NCBI RefSeq assembly: GCF_029227915.1 | Contig: NC_079878.1 | Coordinates: 9,982,001 to 10,046,000, forward strand | Length of the DNA stretch: 64,000 nt | Source of the DNA: Hydractinia symbiolongicarpus | Taxonomy: Eukaryota > Cnidaria > Hydrozoa > Anthoathecata > Hydractiniidae | Direction of reading: 5' to 3' | Shown here: in pieces, positions 24,001 to 32,360 of the stretch | Layout: each line of letters begins with the position of its first letter | Numbering within the stretch: the first letter of the stretch is position 1 | Notes under the pieces: model-generated | Seen by the model: the letters and a program-made list of their open reading frames with translations, nothing else | Database searches by the model: none | What the model was told of the DNA's origin: nothing | Program-made: the position numbers and the translations under genes

Positions 24001-27000
24001 ACTGATTTTTATTTTAGGTTTTAAATTTACTTTGTAATTCAGGTGCATTGGTTTTTAATTATTTAATTACACAAAAAACTAACTGTTTAGTCGTAATAAT
24101 GTGCCATCACGCAGAGGAACTCCAACAAGTGGTGGTGGACGCATGGGTAGTGACGATGGCCGCACTTCTGCTTTACGAGCAGTTAAAGATATGACTAGTC
24201 GATCAAGTAGGAACTCGTCACCAGCTCGTTCAAGTCCATCTGAAGAAACGTACAGTGCACCTTCGTCAGGCACACAAACTCCAGTTGAAAAATCACAATC
24301 GCCAGTTGCATTGATTACAGAAGAAAAGATGAGAAAAACTACTAAATCAACTGTGGAAGAATATTTGAGTTGTAGAGATGTGAAGGTTGGTGCCCAATCC
24401 CTTTTCCATTAGTTTATTGTTTTACATTCGTCGTACTTATGTTTGCTTTTGTTTCCAGGAAGCTCTGTTGTGTATAAAAGAATTGAGTTGTCCGTCAATG
24501 CATCATGTATTTGTTGAAGAGAGCATTTGCGTTGTCCTTGAAAAAAAACCCGAACATCGTCGTCTTGTTGGCACATTGCTGCATTATTTTATTAGGGAGC
24601 AGTTACTTAGCACAGAAGATATGTGTCAAGGGTATGTCGTTATAGTGGTCACTAGCTCCACCCTTTTTTCCGGTTTTATGCTATTTTATACTAGTGTAAT
24701 TCCTCGGATGTGCTGAAAATAAGCTGAACTACCGAATATATAGTTGTGGTTTTATTGTTTTTACTTTAGCTAGTTTAGCTAAGTGAGTGATGTACTTTCT
24801 AGGTTTGCGTCCATGGTTGAACTTGCACAAGATTTGGCATGTGATGTGCCGTTAATATACAAATATCTTGGTGAAGTTCTTGGGCCAGTCGTATATGATG
24901 GAACCCTACCTTTAAACAAAGTAAAAGACACGCTAGAACCACTCGTTCAACGAAGTAAAGCAGGACTTGTAATGGCTGAAGCGTTGTCTGTGGCTGTTGA
25001 ACTGGCTGGGGTAAGAGAAATTTTAAGTCCTTGAAGTATTCTGTTATGGACTATTTTGCACTGTTTGAGGGTGTGTTGAAATTTAAATTCACCAATTAAT
25101 ACAAAATTTCTCCGAGAGAACCCTGACTTAAAATCAACCGATGACAACAAAGGCAGCGTTTTCACATCTTACCCTCTTAATTATATTTTTAATTAATTGT
25201 CAGTGTTTTTTTTTTTACTTTGCCAAATGTTCAGTTTGAGGACTTTTTTTCCGAGACCAAATTTGATGGTAATTTAATTAGGCAGTTCACTCAGTATAAA
25301 GGGTTTCAGAGGCAAAAAGGATTAAAAATTCCATTTTCTTTTACCCAGAGCTAAACGTATATACCGTTCACTAGATACTGATACTTTAAGTCTGGAGCAA
25401 TTAGGAATAAAAAAATCCACTAAACAAATTGATGAAAAATTCCAAGGACCATATCTTTTGAATTTGAAGTACTTGTACGTTCAAATTTAACACGAAGGGA
25501 AGTTTGTATTCCATTTCACTTTTCTGCAGGTTAAAACGGAAAAAGAGTGCATTTGGAATAGCTATTCCTAAAAAATTAAAAATATTTACTGTATTAAAGT
25601 GCCCTGTTACCAATTCTGCAGCAGGAAAATTCATGCTATTTTAATTTATCCTAATGGAGAAAGGTTTGTAGAGTCACAAATGAAATGTTTTATTCCATTG
25701 AAGCACCTTAGGAAAGAATGAATTATTCCATAGAACATACAATGGCCTAAAATTTCCAACGTAAATTGGTGTTTGTCTTCGATCCTAACATGACTAGTGG
25801 TTTTTGAATAAAATGTTAGTAATTAGCAGTGTAGCCTTCATTAAGGTACGTCACAGCAATGAAAGAAAAAAAAATTATTTGGAGCTTCCTGGGATGAAAT
25901 ATTCCAAAATAAAGGTAAAATAGGCTCTTGAAATTTGGAATTATGATTCCTTATTTCAAAAATTTATCCACTCAAATTGATTAATGAAGCTGAAAGCATA
26001 CAAAAAATGTGAATTAAAAAATATAATGGGAGCATTTATACGAAGAAAAATTCATCAAAATAATCTGTTTTCCCTAGAGAAACTCTTATAAAAAAACTCT
26101 TTCGTTTGAATTTCGAATGTTTTAAATTTTCGAACTTTTTTTAAAACATTTGAATTTGAAGTTCGAATTTCGAATGTTTTGTTACTTTTAAAGAAAACAA
26201 CGAACAAAAAACATTGACGGTAAAAGATGGTTTTTCCTTGTCGTAAGGACACTTGCGAGAAAACATTTTTAACGAAATTCAACAGGAATAAACATGAAAG
26301 AACTAAAGGACACTTTCAAGAAACAAGGAAAGTCCATATACTGTACGACGACAAGACAAAACTCTTCAGTTGCCCAACAGATACGTGCAATTCATCTTTA
26401 AAAAACAGATTCCAATAGTAAAAAGAAAACAGACAACAAGACATGCAATATTTGTAAAAAGAAATTTAAAAGAAAATCAAACCGAGACCGACATGTCGCA
26501 ACTGTACATAGTCTTGAGGAAGATCTGCCAAGAATAGAAGATGACAATGACAGTGAATGCCCTAGTATGGCCTATCAAAGCATGTCAACACCGATGGAGA
26601 CATTATTTTCTGAGATGGAAATCGAAGCAGTATCGTCAGGTACAAGCTCAATTACTACATGCCCGCTGCCTACTGAACCGCTGTCTTCCGACCGGCTGCC
26701 TACAGACCAGCTGTCTACCGACCCGCTGCCTACCGAACCACTGCCTACAGACCAGCTGTCTACCAGCCCGCTGCCTAGCCTGGCTCACATTCTTCAAAAG
26801 AAATATCGTTTAGAAAGCATGATTCAAAGGATATTTACACACTTTGATTAGAACACTTTCTTAGAACTTTCAAATATATTACACATGACAATGTTCGAGA
26901 AGAAGCTAAAAGACGAAAAAAGGATCGATGGTGAAAATGATCGTGGCTACTAAAAGAATTTATACCGATTCTATCAGAAAGGTGCTCCAGCGATTCAGCT

Positions 27001-30000
27001 AAACCCAAGAAAGGCCTATTTCACTGTCTTCATTTTTCAAGCTGAAACCCTTTTATTGCCAGAAACCCACAGAAAAAGAAAAGCAGAGCTGTTTATGCAT
27101 CAACTGCCTCAATCCACACATTGTGTTGAAATACACCAATGGCTTTCGAATCAATCACAAACTCGCACCTCATGATTCTCTGACCACATATTTGAAGAAT
27201 TTGGAATCGAGGACAAGATTTGAGGAGATAGAAGCAACAAGCGACTGCAAGTATTATGAATATCGGCGAGTACAAGAAAGTTACATCGGGAAAATGGGGA
27301 AAATGTAGAATAGGACCGCCAGAGTTGATCTGGAATAACCAGTTAATATGCTTGTCGAGAAACTTAAGGGCTTAAGTGAAAAATACTTGAAGCATAGAAT
27401 TTATGTTGATAACTGTAGTTCAGTGTTGCCTCTGTTGAAAGAATCGTACACTGGGAAATATGTTGAGCTAGATTTTTCCCAAAATTTGTCATTGAGACCA
27501 AAAGATGAGGTACATTGCACTGTGATATCGTCGAACCCGTCCAATATCGCTATCGCTATCACATCAGTAATGACACGAAACATAATCCAGCTTTCGTTGA
27601 TCACGTACTTCGGAATATCATCGAAAAATATGATTTCAGAAACGAGGATCTTTGGATACAAAGCGATAATGCCCCCTCCCAATATAAAAATATGTATGCC
27701 CTTAGATTCTCCCAAAACTTGGCCGAGGATTCAACTTAAGAATAATTAGAGTGATGGACGCAATGTCAAGCTTTGGGGCAAAAAACATTCTCAGGCACGC
27801 TCTTGTTACACAAGATGGGTTTTTTAACGATAGTGAAGTCATTGTCGACTACCTAGCGATGAAAAAACCTGAATTTTCATACACAAACGTTTGTAATTAC
27901 AAAGAAAATGAGACCAAATGTTCCGTTGGAGATCAAGAATTGCATAAAACAGCATATGATGGTATATGAAAAGGGAAAGTACGTTCTGCTGAGGGAATAT
28001 TTATGCGATTGTGTCTCATACCGTTTATTGGACTTTGGTACATTGCGAAAATGACGAAGTTACACTTAAAGAGAATGATGGGGAGGATCAAACCAATGAT
28101 GCGAATCTTGAGGATGGAGAATTTTCCGCGGATAACGAGGATAAGATTTTTGATTTCGTTGCTACTCCGTCCTTCGTCACGCTTTTTACAGGAGTCAGTG
28201 CTGAACCCCTTTATTTTCTGAAAATTTCAGAGAAAAGAGTTTCAAGTGATGCAATTTCCGACACGTTATTCCTTCAGGTTAAAAATATTTCAAGGGTAAC
28301 TATCTTAAGACGTACGCTCTAGAAACATTTCATTTAACAAATTTTGAAATTCTCCCACTAGACGTATGTATAAGGCCCAACGAAGTTTTCGACACATATG
28401 TCGAAATTGATGATGATTTATTATTGAATATAATGATTTATAAAGAGTTGATTAGGAACAATTTTAGCAATTACGTGCTTTAGTTATTAGCTAAATTAAA
28501 AAACTAATGTTTTTGGAATATTCATTTCGAACGGACTCCTCAAAATTACGGGAAAATTTCGAGGGTCTTAAAAGACAGCACCTCCCAAAATTTTGTTCTG
28601 TAAATCCTATTTGTTTTTATTTATTATTCCAAAAAAGCTGATTTTCAAAATGTTGAACCCTGAACATTTAGCAAATTAAAAAAAAAACAAAAAAAACACT
28701 GACTCTATTTGTCCGAGTGAATGAGGAAATTCGTTTGCCTTTGCGATCCAGCATAATTTTTCCCACCTCAACTATTCCGATTTCCTGCTGGGAACAAAAT
28801 TACTCTGGCTAATGTGTTCTAGATTTTTTTGATAGAAAGAGTCTAACAAAAGGGAAAAATTCAGTGCTTTGCAGAGTAAAGGAATTAACTTTTTATCTAA
28901 CGTGATTTTTATTCGTAGCAAAATATAATGAAAATCCACTGAAAATATTTTTAAAATGCAGTTCTGTTCCAAAAATATATCATTTATATGTGATTCTCAA
29001 GACATTTTTTAGCCTAAATCTATGCTTCCTTTTCCTAAAAGGTTTTGAGCCCACATCAACTGTTTTTTTTTAGAAGGAAGATTCCGTTGTAGCTTTATGG
29101 TGTGAATCTCGTGTCACATGGGATATGCTTTTGAATAACGATGAAAATGTCGAAACATTTGTAAAAGAAAAGGTAAAGTAATTAATTTTAAAGGAGTAAG
29201 AGTTTGCTATTTTTTGCTGTAATTTTGGAATTCAAACCCATGTACCTGTGATATTTTTACAGAAAATGGAATTTACTCTAAAGACAGTCTCCACGCAGTC
29301 ATCTCCAAGTCATTCCAGTCAGATACAAGAAGAAATGCTAAAAATATTTAAGGAAAAAGAAGACGTAACGAATGAAATTATGAACCTGATCACGGTAATC
29401 CTTTAAAAATGGATAATTTGATGCTATTTGTGATGACAAATTCTTGTTTTTACGTGTCCGTCACATAGACTGACTCTTTATATTGTTATTTTACACTGAA
29501 AAATATTTATAATACGCGGTTAAAAAGGGATTCGTTTTTTAAGAGGCATTTTTTTTATATTGTCTAGTTTGTGACTAAAAGCATTTTCATTTTTTGTGGA
29601 AGTATGGCTCTAAGGACAATTGCTTGATAATTTGTATTTTAATGTAGAATAAAGTGCCTGCTGAGCAGCAATCTTCTCCAGATTTCATTCGACAATTGAC
29701 TGGAGTTGTTTGCAATTCCACTATATCAACCTCAGGTATAATTTCAAACTATTTATATCAAACAACAAAAAATAATTCCTAAAATTTCCAGTATGACAGT
29801 TCAAAAATTTTTCTCTGCCGGAGGCTTTAAAAAGTTCAAATGATGAAAAAAATATTAAAAATAATTAGTGCGTTTCACATGGACTCGTATAGAAGTAAAG
29901 TTTGATGCCCAACTGTCGTTTTGACCATTAATGTTTGCTAAATGTTCGAACCCAATTGCCGCATGCCACCCGAATGATGGTAGATAGTTAACTTTACCAT

Positions 30001-31071
30001 CGTGATGTTGCATGCAAAAACAATACTTGGTTTACCGCTAGACTTGCACGTGACACGGCAAGTTTGGTTTTAAGGCTGAGTAACAGGTGTATGTTTTAAT
30101 TTTGTTCTTTGGTGATCTTTAAGGCTAGAAAACCTATTCTGTAATATCTCTTTACTAGATAATTCAACTACGTGCTCCTGTAATAAAGAACTATTAAAGA
30201 AGCGAAGTAATATTATGCGCCGCTACATCAATAAGAATAGGACGCTAGAGCTACATGCATTATACGTTCTTCAAGAGTTAGTGACAGATTTGAACCACCC
30301 TCGAGGTAAGACTCGCACGGGCAGGAAGTTGCTCCTATAGATGAGATTACAAAAACGTACAACGCATTAATAAGTAATCGATTATGAATTTGCCCACTCT
30401 AAAAGCTGCGAATTTTGGTGGCGCGTGTCTTAGCGATCCAAGTGGACAAGCGGCCATTAAATCTCCATATGTCACAGCGAAGTAAGTAAACGACAAAAGT
30501 TGAAAATGAAAACATGGATTCTTCGGCAGAAAAATATTTTCGCTCACTTTTTTCAGCATGTTTATAATTTTCATTCTAATTGGCTCCTAAACATTTGTGA
30601 CGTCAAAGTCGCAAAAAATCGCTGAAAAAGTTCAAACTGTTCGATCTCAGCGAACAGCCCCTGTTGCACAATTTTACGTAAACAAATCTTATGCGCATGC
30701 CCACATTCCAATCGCTATAGCGGAGCGACCAAAATTCGCCTAATGAAGATCAGCCTTAAAAAAAAAATTGTGTGATCTGTGAAATTAAATACAAGACAGT
30801 AAATATTGGCAGTAGGCTGACTTGAGGTGACTTGGATTGTTCACTTATTTTCATGTCTTTAGATCTGCTGCGAGTGTTGTTTGAAGAATTGTATCATGCG
30901 GAAGTGATATCTGAAGAAGCCTATTACGATTGGGAGGACAGTAAAGATTTCCCGGACGGCAAAGGTGTTGCGCTTAGCACTGTTAAGTCATTTTTAGAAT
31001 GGTTAAAAAAAGCAGAGGAGGAACAGAATGAAGAGGACGTTAGCGCAACACTGACGACAAATGTTGCATAA
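9012..31071 (+). CDS. eif4g: Eukaryotic translation initiation factor 4 gamma (24 coding exons found)
   Basis: eIF4G is the cytoplasmic scaffold of the eIF4F cap-binding complex, joining eIF4E, eIF4A, eIF3 and poly(A)-binding protein. Exons: 9012-9058, 11879-12001, 12522-12645, 12722-13041, 15952-16594, 17045-17229, 17397-17493, 18784-18955, 19232-19463, 19573-19773, 19855-20007, 20404-20511, 22606-22746, 23152-23401, 23485-23606, 23790-23995, 24091-24385, 24459-24631, 24803-25010, 29074-29172, 29263-29394, 29648-29735, 30159-30305, 30863-31071. All phases join without a stop, giving about 1,490 residues; vertebrate eIF4G1 has about 1,600. Domain order is PABP-binding, eIF4E-binding, MIF4G, MA3, W2. 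One intron is GC-AG (18956). The first coding exon lies upstream of 9012 and was not established. Exon boundaries are manual, by consensus splice sites. Confidence 0.9.
10089..10955. mobile_element. 867-bp inverted-repeat MITE in eIF4G intron
   Basis: Ends CCATTTCGTAAGA and TCTTACGAAATGG are a perfect 13-bp inverted repeat. Subterminal GCGTGC/GCACGC and GCATGC motifs follow at both ends. No open frame of note lies inside. A clear target duplication is not visible. Confidence 0.6.
11282..11385. repeat. Dispersed repeat, second copy of 5428-5540
   Basis: Shares AACCCCAAACA, GTCTGAACTAGCGACTC and CTTGTCTCCGAT-GCCGAAATAAT blocks in the same order with 5428-5540 inside the 2.3-kb transposon, so it is probably a remnant of the same transposon family. 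Confidence 0.55.
11432..11612. repeat. 52-bp minisatellite, about 3.5 copies
   Basis: The unit contains AAAAGCTTTTCTATCGCCG, then CTTAAACTTTTAA and GATCTA. The spacing between successive units is 52, 53 and 52 bp. It lies in the intron before the exon at 11879. Confidence 0.7.
11879..13041 (+). CDS. eif4g: eIF4G N-terminal exons: Q-rich region and PABP-binding site
   Basis: Three exons (11879-12001, 12522-12645, 12722-13041) encode a Q/Y/P-rich low-complexity segment and then [20 protein letters not shown]. This aligns in position and style with the PABP-binding motif of animal eIF4G (basic residues, hydrophobic pair, DP, GKD, then T and hydrophobics). PABP binding circularises mRNA. A serine/proline-rich stretch and a charged QAEFAEK end follow. 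The exon structure is supported by matching phases (0, 1, 0). That this is a working PABP site is inferred from the motif alone. Confidence 0.8.
13599..13665 (+). ncRNA. Box C/D snoRNA candidate a, intronic in eIF4G
   Basis: C box ATGATGA (13607-13613), internal CTGA (13636-13639) as D' and D box CTGA (13655-13658). The ends TACCATC and GGTGGTA form a 7-bp terminal stem (with one G-T pair) directly outside the boxes. Length of about 67 nt fits C/D snoRNAs, which guide rRNA 2'-O-methylation and are released from introns of translation genes; vertebrate EIF4G1 also hosts one (SNORD66). A second copy lies at 14757-14823. The target is unknown. Confidence 0.75.
14757..14823 (+). ncRNA. Box C/D snoRNA candidate b, paralogue of 13599-13665
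   Basis: Same length and design as copy a: stem TACCATC/GGTGGTA, C box GTGATGA (14765-14771), D' CTGA, D box CTGA (14813-14816). Only two bases differ (A to G at the first position of the C box and G to C in TTAG/TTAC), while the flanking intron is much more diverged. Both copies lie in the same 2.9-kb eIF4G intron (13042-15951). Confidence 0.75.
15952..16594 (+). CDS. eif4g: eIF4G large acidic exon with hexapeptide repeats
   Basis: A 643-nt exon (acceptor TTTATTAG, donor ACAG|GTAATA) encoding a Ser/Glu/Lys-rich, probably disordered linker. From 16222 to 16365 eight tandem 18-nt units encode variants of SEKLES (for example [18 protein letters not shown]). Starts in phase 0, ends in phase 1. 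No known domain. Tandem repeat growth has lengthened this linker between the PABP and eIF4E sites. Confidence 0.8.
16222..16365 (+). repeat. Coding 18-bp tandem repeat, 8 units
   Basis: Unit AGCTCTGAAAAAGTTGAA with variations. The in-frame period keeps the eIF4G reading frame. Charged S-E-K repeats suggest a flexible helix-prone linker. Confidence 0.8.
17045..17493 (+). CDS. eif4g: eIF4G exons upstream of the eIF4E site
   Basis: Exons 17045-17229 and 17397-17493. The first begins with basic [17 protein letters not shown] and continues to DMLSAF, resembling the RFKELN...DLLDAF segment before the eIF4E motif in animal eIF4G. The second is acidic and ends in phase 1 (donor GAAG|GTTTGT). Together they lead into the eIF4E-binding exon. 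Confidence 0.75.
18118..18147. repeat. 30-bp perfect palindrome
   Basis: GAATAAAATCAAAAC is followed immediately by its exact reverse complement with no loop. It lies in the intron 17494-18783. No larger inverted repeat extends it. Confidence 0.8.
18784..18955 (+). CDS. eif4g: eIF4G exon with the eIF4E-binding motif
   Basis: The exon encodes [13 protein letters not shown], a precise match to the canonical eIF4E-binding signature YxxxxL plus hydrophobic (Y, four residues, LL). This is the site that recruits the cap-binding protein and that 4E-BPs compete for. The exon ends in phase 2 at AAAG before a GC donor (GCAAGT); the next exon at 19232 completes an Arg codon and continues [12 protein letters not shown]. 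Confidence 0.9.
19232..23401 (+). CDS. eif4g: eIF4G exons of the MIF4G (HEAT-1) domain
   Basis: Six exons: 19232-19463, 19573-19773, 19855-20007, 20404-20511, 22606-22746, 23152-23401. The first is a Gly/Ser/Arg-rich lead-in. MIF4G starts around [18 protein letters not shown] and runs through [43 protein letters not shown] and [12 protein letters not shown] to DWVPRR, all recognisable eIF4G landmarks. This HEAT-repeat domain binds eIF4A and RNA. The intron 20512-22605 carries an antisense LINE, and the intron 20008-20403 a snoRNA candidate. Exons from 19573 on are duplicated in copy B at 34.9-41.3 kb. Confidence 0.92.
20258..20330 (+). ncRNA. Box C/D snoRNA candidate c, intronic, conserved in copy B
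   Basis: C box ATGATGA (20268-20274) and D box CTGA (20319-20322) 55 nt apart end to end, with short complementary ends (GTAT with ATAC). The counterpart in the duplicated gene (35662-35735) differs at only a few positions over about 80 nt, although the rest of this intron is hard to align between copies. A conserved island in a diverged intron supports a functional RNA. The rRNA target is unknown. Confidence 0.65.
20890..22520 (-). mobile_element. CR1-like LINE relic inside eIF4G intron
   Basis: Minus-strand frames show reverse transcriptase pieces: IEEMQFGF and [20 protein letters not shown] at 22008-21751, and [11 protein letters not shown] around 21588-21625 with an in-frame TAA just before it. 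The 3' part matches the shorter LINE at 4.0-4.85 kb. The corresponding intron of copy B lacks it, so it inserted after the duplication or was lost there. It is non-coding now, with several frames broken. Confidence 0.7.
23485..24385 (+). CDS. eif4g: eIF4G linker exons between MIF4G and MA3
   Basis: Exons 23485-23606, 23790-23995, 24091-24385. They encode a Gly/Ser/Arg/Pro-rich linker ([42 protein letters not shown]) ending with [17 protein letters not shown], the start of the first MA3 helix. Phases 1, 0, 2 and 0 join correctly. In copy B this region lost 45 codons of the middle exon and part of the third, both without breaking frame. Confidence 0.85.
24459..25010 (+). CDS. eif4g: eIF4G exons of the MA3 (HEAT-2) domain
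   Basis: Exons 24459-24631 and 24803-25010. They encode [20 protein letters not shown], a [19 protein letters not shown] segment and [20 protein letters not shown], followed by [15 protein letters not shown]. This is the helical MA3 fold, the second eIF4A contact of animal eIF4G. Donor and acceptor sites are standard. The following intron (25011-29073) is inflated by a 3.5-kb transposon. Confidence 0.9.
25201..28701 (+). mobile_element. 3.5-kb TIR DNA transposon in eIF4G intron
   Basis: Left end CAGTGTTTTTTTT leading to TTTGCCAAATGTTCAG and right end TGAACATTTAGCAAATT leading to AAAAAACACTG form inverted repeats of roughly 40 bp. The matching intron of copy B (about 40,290-40,320) lacks it, giving an empty-site comparison. 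It contains the broken zinc-finger ORF at 26.2-28.3 kb. A clear target duplication is not visible, and the superfamily is not assigned. Confidence 0.7.
26227..28322 (+). pseudogene. Broken transposon protein: C2H2 fingers plus possible DDE-type domain
   Basis: 26227-26415 encodes C2H2-like motifs ([10 protein letters not shown]...H...H). 26418-26850 continues in other frames with [17 protein letters not shown], another C2H2 finger, and a 15-bp PLPTEPL/TDQLS repeat (about 26655-26780). Downstream pieces in shifting frames read [19 protein letters not shown], then [16 protein letters not shown], then IDYLAM-type and [20 protein letters not shown]. Acidic positions in WIQSDNAPS could be part of a transposase-like active site. 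At least five frame breaks are present. The assignment to a transposase fold is inference. Confidence 0.6.
29074..31071 (+). CDS. eif4g: eIF4G C-terminal exons: W2 (HEAT-3) domain and stop
   Basis: Exons 29074-29172, 29263-29394, 29648-29735, 30159-30305, 30863-31071. They encode [16 protein letters not shown], a linker, [33 protein letters not shown] and then [20 protein letters not shown] followed by YDWED and [16 protein letters not shown]. The aromatic/acidic-box (W2) end is where Mnk kinases dock in animal eIF4G. The stop TAA is at 31069-31071. W2 separates canonical eIF4G from shorter relatives that lack the domain. Confidence 0.9.
30405..30757. mobile_element. MITE in the last eIF4G intron
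   Basis: GCGAATTTTGGTGGCGC near the left end and GCGACCAAAATTCGCC near the right end are inverted. The right end continues TAATGAAGATCAGCCTT. The better-preserved copy at 40611-40980 shows the full inverted ends. Presence at the same place in both gene copies means it inserted before the duplication. Confidence 0.6.
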
Positions 31072-31076
31072 ATAAA
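31071..31076 (+). terminator. AATAAA poly(A) signal overlapping the eIF4G stop
   Basis: AATAAA begins on the last base of the TAA stop. If used, the 3' UTR would be only about 20-30 nt. Later A-rich sites around 31555 are alternatives. Confidence 0.35.
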
Positions 31077-32360
31077 TTTAGTGGCTTGAGGTTAAAATTT
31101 ATACAGTAAAATATTTTGGATAGCTTCTACGTGTCATTAGCGCTTCTTTTTCTGGATTTACAAATTTACATATAATTTTTATTTTTTGTTTTCAAGTATG
31201 CAAATGCTTTACAGCCGTTTGGTTCGCGTTTAATTTTCTTTTTTATCATCGCCATTTTTTTTTTTTGCAAATACTTTCGACCCTACTCCCTTGATATAAA
31301 TTTTATGTGAAACAGTTCTCAATGTGTTTTTGTACGTGTCCTCTTGCCGTGTTATTATTGTACTGTGTCTGTTTCGTGAAATACTTCAGCGTTTTGGTCG
31401 ACAAACAAAAAAAAAATTATCAAGCTACATATTGTCTAACCAAACGTGATACTTTTTTGTAAAATAATTTATGTGAAGATTAGTGGATCGGTTATTTAAG
31501 CGATCTGCTTGAAAGCCTTTTTTGCGATACTGCGCATTTGTAGATTTCGGTAACGTAAAAAAAAATAAAAAAAATTCAACCGTTTAGATTCAAGCGGGAA
31601 GTCTCCATTATTGTATTTCAGATATAGATTATATTGTATTTTTTATGAGAAAATACAGAAAATATGGTTTGGCCAACAATTCGATTTCTTTTGTTAATAT
31701 CTCATTGATTGTTCTGTATGAATTACGATACAATGACGCGCTTTGTATACCTTTTTAGTTGTTGTAGGTGATATAAGAACTGTTCTATAAGAAACAATAC
31801 CGTCATTCAGCAAGGTAAGAAAAACAACTAGCTAACTAGTCTGTATCTTTACCAGTGTCATGCAGTGAAAAGGGCCCAAATTTCGTTGCCAGAACTGCTA
31901 ATCTTGCTCAGCAGTACACTTTCGCTTTCATCATATGTCCCGATACTCAACCTTCTTGATTAGATTTAGAGTGGCGCAAATATTCTTAGTGAATCATTAC
32001 TACACGAATTAGCCGTGATAAACATAACATTAGTAGTGTCATTTTTGATTAAGAAACAATTATAAAGCTTTTATAGTCTAGAGCAAAAAATCTATACAGT
32101 AACCCATGTTACTCGATCATAAGATCTCTTTTGTTTTTCACGTCTTTACGAAGATACTATGTTCAACATTGTGGTTACAACGGGACGTAATAAAAAAAAA
32201 CTTGTAGCGTTACGTAAGTGCTGGGAAAATGTGTGTTCAAGGAGGACGCCCTTTTCTCTCATCAAATATATAAACCTTTATTTTCATTCAAAATACCAAC
32301 AATGGAAATCTGCTAAAATAACATCTTTTATAAAAATATTTACTGTTTGGCTCACCGTTT
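31077..32360. repeat. Downstream flank included in the tandem duplication (copy A side)
   Basis: Matches 41290-43135 and 43814-43870 over several blocks (for example GGATAGCTTCTACGTGTCAT, CTTTGTATACCTTTTTAGTTG, GTTCAACATTGTGGTT). No gene is seen. Copy B has extra insertions here (about 41470-42235 and 43136-43813). Confidence 0.75.

Noticed and set aside
29430-29473. Possible third C/D snoRNA (GTGATGA ... CTGA) in an eIF4G intron
   Set aside because: Only 44 nt from C to D box and no terminal stem, so it is probably a chance pair of motifs.
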